DNA from: Setophaga petechia
Taxonomy: Eukaryota > Chordata > Aves > Passeriformes > Parulidae
Direction: 5' to 3'
Assembly (NCBI GenBank): GCA_024362935.1
Contig: JANCRA010000005.1
Coordinates: forward strand, 18,364,235-18,428,234
Length of the DNA: 64,000 nt
Shown piece by piece: positions 1-13,600 of this stretch (positions are counted from its first letter, which is position 1; each line of letters begins with the position of its first letter). Made by a program: the position numbers and the translations under genes. The notes beneath the pieces were generated by a model. That model was not told where the DNA came from. It was given only the letters and a program-made list of their open reading frames with translations, and made no database searches.

Positions 1-2424
1 CAGTTTGAGCAGGCATTTGGATGTGTGGGTCTGAATCTTCTTTGCTCTGGTAGGGAATGTTCCTGTGCACTGGAGGCTCAGGCATGACTTTTGAAACAGG
101 TTTACATGGAAGACTCTTGAGGTGCTATATGATATTTAAAATGCAGTGCTAGTTTGGGACCTATTTTATTGAAGTGGCACAAAGGAGTAAGTGACCCAGT
201 AAACCTCTTCGGCAGTATTAAGAAATTGAAATTTAGATTAGTATTTGGAAAATATTCTTGGGGACAATATTATCAGCATGCTGCTACTTTAACATTTGCA
301 TCTGTTGAAGAAGTTAGTTGATTATTCATTGTAGACTGAAAACAGGCTTTTTACATCAAACAGTCATTCCCACCCACACAGAAGACCAAAATTTTATTGT
401 GAATAGATGCACAGGTGATACAGTGAAAGGGAACAATTCAGGGGACAAACTTGGAAGTTGTAGTACACGCATGTAAAGATAAGCTTTAATTGTAGTTGAT
501 GTAATAAACAATTTAGTTTAAAGGAACTTCCTTTTCTGTAAGAGAAACTGCAGTATTTCAGTGTAATGATTAATGATTTATCTAACTGCGAAGCTTGTGG
601 CCAGAGTAATAAATGTTTATCTGTGTGTGCACTCACATGCATGCAGAAATTGTACATCCTACATTTAAAAAGAAATACATTTATGTATATCCGTTGGTGA
701 TATAGAAGTAGAAAGAGCAAGTAGTTTGTGTGTGCATTGACTTTTTAAAAAAGTATTGTCTTTAATACAGATACACCAGCCTAAATTCCAATAAATCAAA
801 TACAGAACCTCTGTATTACTTAAGAGCTATTAAGTGAGACTCACCTGAAAATTACATGCACACGTAATGTATACTAAGCACCTGTTAACAGTGTTCATTG
901 GAAGGTATTTTGTTCATGCTTTAAACTCTTTCATCTTCCATGATAAAAGACAAGAGATGAGCTTTTCTAAGTTGAATATTTGAATCTAAATACAAGGTTG
1001 AGAGTCCTGTGAGACTTTTTGCAGTGAGCAGACTGAAAAGAGCCAGTGCGGAAAAAAGGCTGTCGAGATTTCTTGCCTCTGTTACATGCCTGAATACCTC
1101 CTCGATGGAGGTTATCTTCCTGAGCTACTTCCTGACATGTTGTACCATTTTCTCTTCTATTTAGTGGGACACTGTCAGATCCTGTGTACTTTTTCCTGCT
1201 CTGTTTTCATATAGGTGAATACGAAGTTGACTATAAACTCTCTTTTACTGCCTGGAAAAGCGGGAGAGGGTTGTGTGACCTGTATGACCTGTAGTCAACA
1301 TCAAGATCTGTATATTAATTCTTAAATTGAGAATTAAAGAAAAAAATGCTAACGTGATCCTCTAAGTCTTATTTTTTCTTTCTAATTGACCTGACAAAGA
1401 GATAATTCTAAATTGCTTGTAACTACAATCTCTTCAGCACTTTAGGAAGCAGGCATTTTGTATATAAATCCATCTAGCACAGCTGATGCATCTCCGTATT
1501 TACACAACCCTTGATACTATATGTATTGGGTCAGATAAACAGGAGCCTAGCAAGAATTCTGCTCAATTAGTCTTACAGTCAGTTTAACCTGCTAAATGAG
1601 GCACACAGCTGCTGTGGATCATTCAGGTGGGGCAGAACTACCAGAAGATAACTTTGTTCTCAGCAATTAACCCTGTAGTGTGATGCCAGAAAACACCTGA
1701 CTGAGATGGCCCTAAGTGCTATTGCTTGTGACTATTACACAGGGATAAATACAGAGTTTCTTTAACAATATATCCATTTAAACAAATAAAGACAGCAACA
1801 AGAAGAAATTAATAAATCCCTAGCCTAGGCTGCAGGCAACTGAGTCAGTAAATAAAAATTACAGTCCATAAAGAATAGACAAATTTTATCATTAGCATTT
1901 TCTTTATAAGGTGTGTGTATTTTTACAGATGTGCACATTTTTAAGTCTCTTAGCAAATGATGATGGAGTGCCTTCATTACTGCTGGCAGATATAATCCCT
2001 GTTGTGTATTTTACTTACATTTCTCAGTCTATTGAAGCAATTTCAGTTTGATTCAGCAGGTCATTAGTCATTGCAGATTTACTTTAATGGGTGCCAAAGT
2101 GTATTACTGGCTGGTCCACATGCCTGTCCCATTTCACAGACCTGCCTTCATATCAGAAAGAAGGATGTTCATCTTCAAGTAGCAGTGCAAGCATTGCACG
2201 TACAGTATTAGTCAGGACTTAGGCATACATGGAATACAGGGCTGGAGCACTCAAAATGCCATTGGAGCTCCTTTCAATTGCCCTGTTCAGTTCTGGCACC
2301 CCACTGCAGTGTTTCATCTGCTCCATAGCAAGCTGAAAAACCTGGAATTGCTGTTGAGGATGTCAGTACAACACCCTGACCATTCCTGTATTGTGTGCAC
2401 TGAGGAACCCTGAGTTCCACATTG

Positions 2425-2881
2425 CAGCTCAGCCATGGGGGAATATGTGCCCTTCCAGGGAAGGGTAATGAAGCTGGTGAAGGGTCTGGAACATAAATCC
2501 TATGAGGAGCAGCTGAGGGAGATTTGTGTGTTCAGTGGAGAAATGGAGGCTCAGGGGAGACCTTATTGCTCTCTACAGTTCCATGAAAGGTTGTGGCAAG
2601 GTGGGGGTCTCCTCTCACAGACCTGGGGAAATGACCAAAAAATGTGCCAGGAGAGGATTAGATTGGATATTAGGAAAAGTTGCTTTGCTGAAAGGGAAGT
2701 TAAGCATTGGAAGAGGCTCCCCAGGGAAGTGGAGAGGTCACCATCCTTGGAAGTATACAGAAAACAAGTAGACATGGCACTTCATTATACACTTGAAGGG
2801 GCATGGTGGTATTCAGTCAAAAATAATTTGATGATCTTGGAGGTATTTTCCAACATTAATAATTTGATGAATCTGTGATTC
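2425..2881 (+). mobile_element. CR1 LINE fragment, 3' end, sense orientation
   Basis: The sequence follows the 3' terminal part of avian CR1 retrotransposons. Recognisable blocks, in order, are the GAAGCTGGTGAAGGGTCTGGA block near 2470, CTATGAGGAGCAGCTGAGGG near 2500, GGGGAGACCTTATTGCTCTC near 2554, GATTGGATATTAGGAAAA near 2663, and GATGATCTTGGAGGTATTTTCC ending near 2850. The end shows degraded copies of the ATTCTATG-type tail. The copy is 5'-truncated, as usual for CR1, and any reading frame left in it is debris. It lies in a CSRNP3 intron in the same orientation as the gene. Bases 2227-2420 may be an older upstream piece of the same insertion, but the match there is weaker. Confidence 0.85.
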
Positions 2882-2949
2882 TCCCTGCTTTGGTGAGGTA
2901 CCTGCCTCTAAATGCTTGATGGTTTTTTTCTGATACAGAAGAATACCCG

Positions 2950-3720
2950 AATTTATCTTACAGAATCGTGTGCAATTGAAAGACCTGTGGGGACCTTGTG
3001 AAGTCCTGTCTTTTGCACTTTGGTGCTGCTAATAACTCCCCATAGCACATTAATCACAGATGCATCTCTTGAGAAACATAAGGAGCTGCTGCTTTCCTCT
3101 TCCATTTCAACTTCAGTGTCTTGTAGCTGAAACTTCTCTTCCTCACCTGCAGAGTCACTTGAGATGGCCAGCAGCAGCTTCTCTGATAAGGTGATTATCA
3201 CCAACAGGAGGTGCTGCCATCACACAGTCTGGTTGATGTCCTCTGTCAGTTATCTCTCTATTGCCATTAACTTTATCACTGTCATGAGCAAGGTTATCCA
3301 TAATCACAGGTCCTGCCATTCCACTAATTAGGGTACTGTCTTTAGAGTACTTTTGGATCTACTTTGGTTCATTAGGAATGGACAGGTCACTGAGGGCTCT
3401 GAGAAAGCCCTTTGATCTCTTAAGTGCTCTTGCCATCTTTTGATTTTGCTGTTAAAGATAGTGAGGAATTTGAAAACACAAAAAGACATCCCTGTTGCAG
3501 CTCCTTCAATGTGCTCTGTGAAGTACTGTTTGAATTTTGTAGAGCTGGTAAATTACTGAGATTACCTTACATACGTGCCCATGCTTAATGTGAAAGAAGG
3601 TATGAAATCCTTAGGAAGGTGTAGCTTCTTCTGAATTATCTTCATAGAGGGGTAAAATTTCATTTGGTGTAAGGTCAATAGCACAAGACTTGACCTGAGC
3701 TTTGAACTTAAGCTGCACAT
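2950..3720 (-). pseudogene. Possible decayed retrocopy of an unidentified coding sequence
   Basis: Read on the minus strand, this patch gives protein-like pieces in changing frames, interrupted by stops. One is an 83-codon stretch (3204 to 2953) with an acidic/serine segment (EEEKFQLQDTEVEMEEESSSS). Other pieces upstream on that strand include QQLNVQLKFKAQVKSCAIDL near 3700 and DNLAHDSDKVNGN near 3280. A short A-run follows the 3' end on that strand, near 2930. This would fit a broken processed copy, but I do not recognise the parent gene, and chance ORFs in a repeat could look alike. Processed pseudogenes are rare in birds, so the call is weak. Confidence 0.22.
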
Positions 3721-6700
3721 TTAATTGCTGATTAATGATAGAAACTTCAACTCTGAATGAGTTAGAAGTGGTGGTGCTGGTTTACTATGGGAAAACACAT
3801 GTAACTAAATGCAGGCATTTCTTTTTTCATGGCATCTTGCAGTTATTTATGTTGCCAGCAACCAGGCTTGGAATTTCCTTGTTAATGAGGAATATGTTTT
3901 TATTGCTGTTTGTTGACTCATGTTATGAAATGCTAACAGGTTGAGAGGTTCTTGTATTTGATTTTAAAATCAGTCAGCTCATCTGAGCATTAAAAAGCAA
4001 GAAATGCAAATAAATTCAATGAAATGCAGTACAATGTCTTAGCTCAAACTCACACAGAATGACAGGACAGGGTATACCATGACAGCATCTCTTCATCTGG
4101 AATAAGGAATACTGTGGTGAGAATTGTTAAAAATTGAAAAGAGAGGTTATAAAGCACGTTCCCACTAGTTTTTAGAATGATTTGTGCAACTAATGAAGTT
4201 TCTATTATTTTAAGTAAGTTGTCTGTTATAAATTAGTGCACTTTGCACACAATACAACCAGAGATAGTTTTTGCATTACATGATGTTTTTGTTGGCTTAG
4301 AAAACATCAAACAAAATAAGTGTTGTCAGAAGATGTTCATGATAGGTACATAAAATATGGTTGTAAATGCAGTGTCAGTCAGCTGAATGGGTAGCTGTGT
4401 TTGCATGAAATGGCCATTCACAGAAGCCACAGGTGGGGTGGGACAAAGGATTGCCTGTACTGCCACAGGAGAGCTCAGCAATGCAATTGTTATGCATGGG
4501 TGTTCCTACAGGGATCCCTGGCAGGACTTTCCTCCTCACAAAGCTTGGGCCAAGGTCAGGAATAATCACCTATGGAACAGCAGCTGGCATTTAGAGGGAA
4601 TGGTGAGGCAGAGAGCACTTAACCATCTCCACTCCTCCCCAAAGGCTGAGGATGTTTGCAGAATGGAGAAACAGGACTAGTGTGATGTATGTCACAGAAA
4701 AGCACTCTGGAGGTGGAGGGTGCCGAGGAGGTAAATTTGGATCTTTCACTGAAATTTTAGTGGTCAGGTTCCAGCTTCTAGTATGTATCCTAACAATGAA
4801 ACATTTCTGCAAGATTTCCGACCAAACACTTGACAGTGAGGTAAAATGCTTAAAATAGAAATTAATCCCTCTCTATTCATGTCAGACTTGTCTGTGAGCT
4901 AGTAATTTTCAAAAATCTTTTCAAATGTGACTTAAATCTGGCATTAGGCAAGCATTCCCATCCAGCTCCTCCTGTGAGGTGAATTTAGCTTTGGTTTTAC
5001 CCTAAAGGAAGCTACTAGAAGGATAGAGCAGTGAAGTGCTCTAGGTAGGTGGTGGTGTTCCACAGCATTGTCTCTCTTCTCTCAAATTTCCTCTAATTTA
5101 CGACTGAGTATGCAGTTCCCTTCTAGACTTTGAGATTCAAATTTCTTCTGGCAAGTACCTCCCTTGTCCTCAAGACTACATGTTTCTTGTGGAGGGTGTA
5201 TTTTATGTCAAAGGATTTCCTCTTAGTGTAGATTTCCAGCAGGTAGGAAAAGTGTTTTATCATTCAGGGTTGGAAACTTGTAAATTAAGTGTATGGAGAC
5301 CCTTAGAAAATACCTTTTTGAAGATAATAGGATAGAAGGAGAGGTAAGAGAAAGAGGTGGAAGCAATTTCTGGATACAGCCTTTTCCTGGATTTTGCTTT
5401 CTGTGAGGATTGGGAAGCAAGCTGGCTTTTCTAAGCAGCATTCTGACCTGGATTACCAGGAGGGATTAGGCTTTGCTGTTCTGTGGTGTTAGACTTGATG
5501 AAACACTGCATGGAAAGTCGTGGAGCAGGTGGAGAATAGTGCTAATCCTTCTTGCCATAATGGTTTGTATGACACTGAGTATGTAAAAAGCAGACAAATT
5601 GGTAGTAGAGTGTAAGAAATGCAGCATTTCCACTGGTCTAAGATAGAGCTTTAATCCAAAAGGCTGCTTCACACGTGTTTTTTCCAGCTTTTTGAAATTT
5701 TACGTGCCTAAGATATTTCTGCACTGGTGACAATGCATTGCTTTGCCCTCATTGATGCAGGAGGGTGAGTAATCTGCTGGGGAGCCATATGGTTCACATT
5801 TATTTTAATGTGTCTTTGACATCAGGAGAATAGCTGAGACAGCAGAAGAAAGTGCTTATGTCTTGGAGTTCAGCCAGAACTGAGATCATTTAAGTTTTGT
5901 AATCAAAGAACTACCAGTTTTCTGGGTAAAAAATGTTAGAAAAACATGATGAGCTTAAAATGTCATTCCTTCCTATCAGGATTGTATAAAAATAAGAAGC
6001 AGATTTTGCATTTGATGGATGCACACAGCTTCAGCGGGTGATTTTCTTAGGGGGAGGTTTGGATTCTGTTTCAGCCACTAAACACACAGAGGGAAGGGCT
6101 GCATCTTCCACAGGCTTCACACTGCTGTAGCTCCAGTGCCCAGCTTGCAAAACGAGGTTGTTGAAAGGCAAATGGACAGTGCTGATGCATAGTGCCTTGG
6201 ACATATGAGAGCAAGTCAGGAAAGCTTTGCTTCAGTCTGCCAGTATATTACTGCTCTTGCTTTCCTGTTGCATTAGTTATAATTTATTCATATACAAATG
6301 AAACTTGGGTGATTCTTTTAAGCATAGGTTGGATTGCTAGTGGAAATACTGATTTTCCCCCTCAGAAAGGGGAAAATCTTTTCATGGGATTTGGGAGTTG
6401 GATGGGCCAAAGATGACATCTGTTGCCAAGATAAAAGAAAGAAATTATTACTAAGTATGATAAAACCTGATTTTTTTCAAATTTTCAGTAAGTGTTGCTA
6501 GGTGTATATTCATGCTTTCTAACAGATCAGAACATCCATATTTTGTATGTTTTTCTGCTCTGTCTTGAGTTAAACAGTGTCCTTAGCAGTGATTCCAGCA
6601 GATTCAACACACTGTGTAAGGTACAGTGCATGCAAAATAACAAATGCCCCAGACTCTTGATAAGGTGGTAGTTCTGTTGTGGTTGGTTTGAAGCCAAGGA

Positions 6701-9700
6701 TTTGAATCAGTTATAGAGCACTTTGTCCCTGACATTGGAAAATGTTCAACATTTCCATTCAATATTTAATAGTATTTTTGAGTTCACATCAAGGCAACCC
6801 TCTGCTCAGAGATTTTCAGGAAGTGTAATTGAGCAGTAACATAGTGCTTTGCAGTGCTGACTGTGCTTCTTGCCATGTCCTTGGTAGCTGAGGTGGTCAC
6901 AATTCTCATGTCTCCTCACTGACATTCTAATCTGTGCTTTTGACTAATCAAATACAATCCTATGTACTGCTGCAGCCCCTGCCAGATCTATTCTTGTAAA
7001 CAAAATTCACATAAATATGAATATATTCTAACTCCTCCTGACAGTAGCATTCAGGAGATGGCTGTGAAGTTCTTCACAGGGCCTTAGCTCTGCCCTTTAA
7101 TGAGCTCTACCAAAAGACAGGATGTGTTCCAGAAAGAATAATCCCATGTATTCTGAGGGCTCTGAATGTTTACACACGTGTTTAATTACAGACTGTTGTG
7201 TAATTTGTCTGACTCAGAATTACGTTAATAAATAACAGCACAGACTTTAATGGCATTTACAACAAATGCATGTCAGCTCTCACATTGTCTTCATACACAT
7301 CTTCAATCTAGTGCTGAATTAACAGTGCCAGTGACACTGAAGTTACCATGCGTCAACATTTTCATGAGGTTCATCTTAATTCTATTTCGAATTTTTCTAT
7401 TTCGAGTTTTAATCAGTGATATATCAAAAAAACCCTACAAACTAACAAACTTTGATGGTGTGGCATTGATAATTCAATCACTGAAACTGATAAGAACTAT
7501 AAAAAATTGAAGACATGCATTAGTGGGTTCTCTAAGACAGCCCATGACATCTGCAGTCTTAACTGAGAGACTGCTGACCAAAGTATTAGGCATAAATGTA
7601 TGGCAATGCATGAAATTCATGTTCTGAATTTTGATGCACACACATGGGCAAAAATGCACATAGTGTAAAAGCTCATTCATGATATCTAGTTTTTATCAGA
7701 GATGACTTTCTTTATTTATTTTTCATCTGGAAGTAACTAGATCACATACTCTTCTGCTTAGCTTCATTTAGTTATTAATGTTAGTGTGTAGTGTGTGAAT
7801 AAAACCAAAGGGTCATTATTTATGTTTAGCCATTAGTATGAAAGTAGTATCTGTACCATAAAGAGATTGAGACTTGAAAAAACAGAAGTGCTTTTATTGC
7901 AGCATTTGTCATTCCTGCCAGTAAAGCAGCCCTGTCAGGAGTTCCAGAGCTAAGATCTAAACCAGATTACTATCAACATAGACCTTGTGTCATAGGTACT
8001 CAGGTTTACAAATGAGGATTCAAAGGTTTGTGTGATTCTCTAACTTGTGAGATTTACAGCTGCAGTTACCTTTGATTTCTTAATGAAATGTATGTGTATA
8101 TTTTTTTCAAGAGCAACTTTCTTTTTTTCTTTGAGTATTTTGCAATAGTTTTATTTCTCATTTCATTTGTGATTGGTTCATTTATTTGGCAAAAAAGCTG
8201 CCTGCCTTTCAGAACCTGGTATTTATTCTGAAATAGAGGCATCATCCAGTTGAGATCCAAATAACGTTGATACTGATATCAGAAATTGCATACACCCCAA
8301 AATGGTTTAGAAACCTCATTCAACAGAAAAAGAGTTTTTTTTAATATGTGCTTTCTTATGTATTAGAGCGTATTGGCAGTGCAGGTTCTGATTTAGTGTA
8401 TTTGCTTTTATGCTACATTGAAAGAGAATGTCTCAGCATGAAAATTACCCCATCTTAAAAATGCTCAGAAATTGGTTTTATTAAAGGCAGTTTTGTTTTG
8501 GAACTGTGGTATGTATGATAAAGAACAGCACATTAAAACCATATTTGATATCATGCAAAATTGACACATCTCTATCAGCTAGTCTGCTAATGAAATACCC
8601 TCTTCCCTCACTAAAGGCTTCCTATAAATATTTTTGACAAGCTCTGTTGAAAGGAGATTTGCTTCAACTTGGATGCAAGTTAAACATGCCTAATGTAACA
8701 GAATTTGTCTTTTGATTTCCCTTTGTACATGCTACACCTTTTTTTGTAATACATTTACTAGCAGCATGTAACGTAACAGGACCTGATCATATTTATCTGT
8801 TTTGTATTTATAATCCAGCATACCTGCAGGATGTCTGAAGTGCCTGTTACTTATATAGCAAACCATATACTTTACCATACTTTTAGCAGCTTATTAGTAT
8901 TTAGGAGAAGTAATCCTGTTTCAGTGAGCCACAAAGTTCAGTGATAATGTCTGTAGGACACACTGTCTGTAATTTGGGTACAGGGCTTTATTTTCTAATA
9001 TACTTGGTTTAACCACAGTTTGGTAGATGATGCTGGGTGTTTTGACAGTTTTACTTCATGCAGGAGTTTGTGGATTTACATTTGTGGTGATTAACATTTC
9101 ACAACCAGTAATAGAGACTGAACTGTGTTTTACCTGTGATGAGAAACCAGACCTGTTATGAAACCAGACCTGAAGGCCAAGTGGGTCCCATCTCTAGAAA
9201 TGGTGGAATTCTACATTATCAATCTACATCTTGTTGTTCTTACTGCTTTTATAGAATGATTCCAAGCCAATCAAGAGTGGTCAGGCACCCTTTAAATAAT
9301 TTTACTGCCCAAATTCTGGTAATGAGGCCTCTTATTCATACCTGCACACACCTGCAGTTGTTGCCTACAACCTGTGAAACAGTGACTTACAAGCTGCATT
9401 CTCAACAACCTGTTGCTATTTTGCAACAAATCAAATAAATTGGCCTGCTCATCTTAAAAATCAAGCAGTGTCCCTTACCTTTCTCTAAGGTTTTTGTGCC
9501 TTTTTTTATTTCCTCTAAAGGCATGCAGTTATTATCAGTGAGAAACATTAGATCAGTATCATGAGAAGGAGTTGCTAAGTGTCTGTAGAATCAAAAGAAG
9601 AAGAATATTTAATAGTTAAAATCTGGCAATTTTTTAAACAAGTTTATATGCTACTGCATACATTTACTAAAAAACCTGAGCACAGTATGAGTAGAGTCAG

Positions 9701-9758
9701 AAAAGAGTTACTAAATACTAGATTTAAATTTTTGTCAAAATTCTACATATTGGACTGT

Positions 9759-9771
9759 ACACACACACACA
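9759..9771. repeat. (AC)n microsatellite, short
   Basis: A run of about six AC units in the CSRNP3 intron. It has no other visible role. Confidence 0.8.
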
Positions 9772-10383
9772 TGTATTCGGTGGATGGCAGCAGAAAGACG
9801 GATGAAGGTAAAAACAAAGTGGGTCTGAGTGCTAGTCAGAATTATTTCTATATCTGTCATTCAGTGGTGATGATGATGGTATGAATTTTTGAGACAGTAT
9901 GGTATACTAGACATACTGCTTTTATAGTTTCTCCAACATCAATTTCTCACAAATTAGATAGTAGGATATGCTAATCTTTTCTGTCAGCGTGACCCTGTGC
10001 TGTAGCAATGTGGATCTCTCCTGCCTTGTGCAACTTTGTTGGCAGGGGTTGGAGGAGATACAAGTCAGTGGATCACCATCTGTGTGGCAACACTGAAGGA
10101 GGTTTCTTTTGCTGGGATTTGGTTGCTTTCTTGGTAAAAGGATAAAACATTTTTATGATGTAAAGGGAAAGAAAAACTTTCCTGGCCAAGTATTTCTCTT
10201 CTGAAGTAGACAATGGTGTTCATGACTGTAACAGCTTGTAGTGGCTTCTATTTCTAACATTACCTTCTTGTCCTTCTCACCTTGGAATACGGTGTCTGTG
10301 TAGTCACTTGTGCAGTTCCCTTCAAACACATCTGCAGCCTGGCTGCAGGTCACCATTCACACTGAAATCTGCCTCTGTTCCAG

Positions 10384-10643
10384 CATCTTCAATCCTGAAG
10401 AGGGAGAAGCGCAAGAGAACAAAGAATGTCCACTTCAACTGTGTCACTGTGTATTACTTCACGAGAAGGCAAGGCTTCACCAGCGTTCCCAGCCAAGGAG
10501 GGAGCACGCTGGGAATGTCCACTCGCCACAACAGCGTGCGCCAGTACACCCTGGGGGAGTTTGCCATGGAACAGGAGAGGCTGCACCGAGAGATGCTGAG
10601 AGAGCACCTACGGGAGGAGAAACTCAATTCTCTAAAGTTAAAG
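10384..10643 (+). CDS. CSRNP3: CSRNP3 coding exon (begins SSILKREKR)
   Basis: The exon opens with two bases that finish a split codon and then reads [17 protein letters not shown]. It continues with the family-typical [20 protein letters not shown] and an arginine/glutamate-rich helix ([18 protein letters not shown]), ending LKLK in phase 0. The 5' boundary is CTCTGTTCCAG and the donor is AAG/GTAAAG. The run upstream of 10384 is open but intronic, so no start lies here. Confidence 0.95.
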
Positions 10644-13600
10644 GTAAAGTCTAAGACTTCTATCTCTGCCCTAATTTAACTGAACAGCGTCAGAGCTATA
10701 GGGGCCCAAGGTGTGTGTGTTAAACAAAACAATCTCCTTCTATGAGCTCCATTTTCAGTTAAAAATTATGTTTTCCTGGAGTTTTCTGATTTTACTGAAG
10801 ATGCATTTCTGTTTGATTATACCAAATGCTCTTGTAGTTGTCATTGCTGTGTTCCTCCATGTGCTTACAGGGAGGTTGTTCTTCACTCCCTGTTTTCTGC
10901 AGAGAGGGGTGGGAGTTAGCCTTGAACAAGGTGTCCAGCAGAAGTGTGGAAGTACCAGGAAGAGAATGAGTCTTCTAACTTCTGGTTTTTTGTGTCATGG
11001 ATTGCATTGCATGTATTTTTGACTCTCTTTTCAGATGAATCCTGTAATTAAAAGTGAACAATATTTAGAATTGTAACTGAGCTTTTTTCAGTCTCCTAAC
11101 TATTTGGGGTTTTTTCATAACTAAATAGATTCTTAAATAAATTCATAAGGTCATAAAATTTGAGCTATCATAGAACAAACATAAAACCACCCAGGATGAA
11201 GGTGAATCATAGCCAGATATTTGGACAGGCTGGAAACCAAAGGCTAGTAGAGTGTTAGTGACTTATCCCTTGATAGAGGTTATACCTGTAACATCTCACA
11301 TCACAGGATTTTCAGAGCATCAAGTGTGAATTGTGCTGTGTAACTGATGAGTAGCTGTAGATCTCTTGGCTGACTTCCAGGAATCAGCTCAAAGAGAGGA
11401 ATCCCCAGTGGAGTGAGTAAAGAATAGTCAAGCACACAAATATTTCACTTTTCTTTTCTTAGCAAGAAAATAAATCCAGAAAAATCACAGATCTTATTTA
11501 CCTTGAAAGAGTAGATGAGGCCTTTTAGCCTTTATGCACTGGAGCTTGGCTCTTCATCCTTTCCTAATCCTGCTCTTGGCTGGGATTTATCTTCTTTCTT
11601 AATTAACTCGTTTTGCTTTCACCCAGTCTGTTTGGGGACACAGACCATACTTTCTGCTTATTTTCCAAATACATGTTTTTCCACCTTCCCAGCCACTTGT
11701 TTGAGTGGATGATTATTAAGATTGTTAAGTTTCTGCAAAATCTCTTCATAAATATTCAGTGAATAAGGAGAGCCTTATTTGCATTCCTTATTTTCGTCTT
11801 ACTGGTGTTAAATTTTTTACTAGAGTGAAATATTCCTATTCATCTGGAGCATGCATAAAAACATTGGCAACAAAAATCTTCCTATTTAACTAGTCCATTA
11901 ACCTCAGTTTAGTTGCATCCCTGATTATGTGCTTGGGTTTAGAAAAAAAAAAAAGAAAATTTCAAACATGAAAAGAAAATCCAGGACTTGCTGAATTAGT
12001 GAAGTCAGTGTAAAGCACCGAGCATGTTTTGTTTACTTAAGAAAACAGGGCCTTGCTGGTTTTTCATTACAGAGATGGAAGAGCTTCTTGGTCATTCACA
12101 TAGTTTCTAAATGAATAAAAAAGGAAATGTGGTATTCTAAGGTGACAGTGTTAGCAGTTATGTCAGCAAAACTATTATTCATTATATGAAAATGTGCTAA
12201 TCACAATTTGCATAAAAATGATGTCACAGAAAAATAAAGAAAAAGAGAAAATGGAGTAGAATGAAGTTTAGTCAGAGGTTTTTCTATTTGAAAACCATTA
12301 TGTAAATAGAAAGTAATATTTTTGGTGTGGTTTTTAATTTCAGTTTCTCTGGGATTTTTTTTTTAATTACATGAAAATATACAAATTGGTGAGTAGAAAT
12401 TATTTGCTCCTGTAGAACCTGTTAAAAAAAGATAAAAATACAGGAATATATTGAAATTGAGTTTCCATAATATTAGATACTGTTTTTGTTGCTAAAAGCA
12501 AAAGGCCAAATAAGAAACATCTCTAACTAAAAGCAGATAAAGGCTGTGAAATCATCTTCAAGGCACTTTGTCCGTTTAGTACCAGCACTTTGATGAAAAC
12601 ACTGCGGACAGGAGCATAAACACTTATTAGCAGCAGAGTGTGAAAATTCTGGATGTAAAAGCCATCTTATCAAATGAAAGGTACAAGATAATCATTTGAG
12701 AAAGCATGAGTAAGCACAAAAAAATGCCTAAGAGAGTCCTTATTGCTTACTCATAATGTCTCCTGAAATTAACATTACTAGCATGAGACCAGTGGTGTTA
12801 AGGCTGCCTGGTCTGTGGACACAGTAGGTTCCCTTTGTGGGAAGTTGTAAGGAATAACTTCCAACAAGGGCAAGGCAGAGATGTCCATCCTGCATTTTTC
12901 CTCTTTTACTGAGAGGGACTCAATTTCACCCAAAGGCTTCACATATTCATTGGCCTTTGTTCTGTGGTCATGACATTAACCTTTAGATTTATGAGGAAAT
13001 TTACCCATCTACTATCAAGTTTAATTCAGATGAGCAATATTATGACAATCAAGAGAGCTTAATGTTTCCCTGAAGTTCTGGAAAATGTATTTGGTAGTTT
13101 TTGATAATCTTCCTCCCTCTGTAGTTACCCAGTTACTTTTTTGAGAAATGTTAGACTCTTTCCTTTTATTAATTCATTTGTTCTTTGTGTGGCAAAATGG
13201 AGGGGAAAAAAAAAAAGGTTAGAGGTGACAAGAAGGAAATCATCCTGCACAGGAGGCAGGAGCTGAGGTGCTTTGAAAAGGCAATCTGCTGTCTGATGGG
13301 ACACGTTGGATGTTCCGGCCTGCGGGATGCACGTGGCATTCAGCACATCCCTGCAGGCCAGGCCAGTCCCTGATGCTCCACTGCCGTGGAGCAAAGTAGT
13401 TAAGGTTTGCAGAAGGAGGAGAAATACATGACAGGATTGGGATGGTTCTGTAGGTGCCTTTGTGTGCTGGCCAGTTACAGCATTCACCTCATGGGTAAGA
13501 GCCCTAAAAGTTAACTTTTATTAAACAGTAATTGAACAAAATAGTAAATTAATTACAGGAGCAGGGATTAGAATTTTTCTCCCTCCACAGTTTCAAACTT

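Larger units (their letters stand above)
1..10383 (+). other. CSRNP3: CSRNP3 intron (5' part outside window)
   Basis: This AT-rich non-coding DNA lies upstream of the first CSRNP3 coding exon in the window. That exon opens in the middle of a codon and lacks the expected N-terminal ~50 residues, so at least one coding exon lies to the left. I looked for that exon here, including its expected SGILKR start, and did not see it. The stretch holds one CR1 LINE fragment (2425-2881), a retrocopy-like patch (2950-3720, minus strand) and a short AC repeat near 9759. I recognised nothing else. The 3' splice site ends in TTCCAG at 10378-10383. Confidence 0.75.

Noticed and set aside
2435..2878. A 147-codon open frame.
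   Set aside because: It lies entirely within the CR1 LINE 3' end. The region is the non-coding CR1 tail and adjoining reverse transcriptase debris.
9579..9884. A 101-codon plus-strand frame.
   Set aside because: It is in a CSRNP3 intron, includes an AC microsatellite, and shows no protein character or splice sites.
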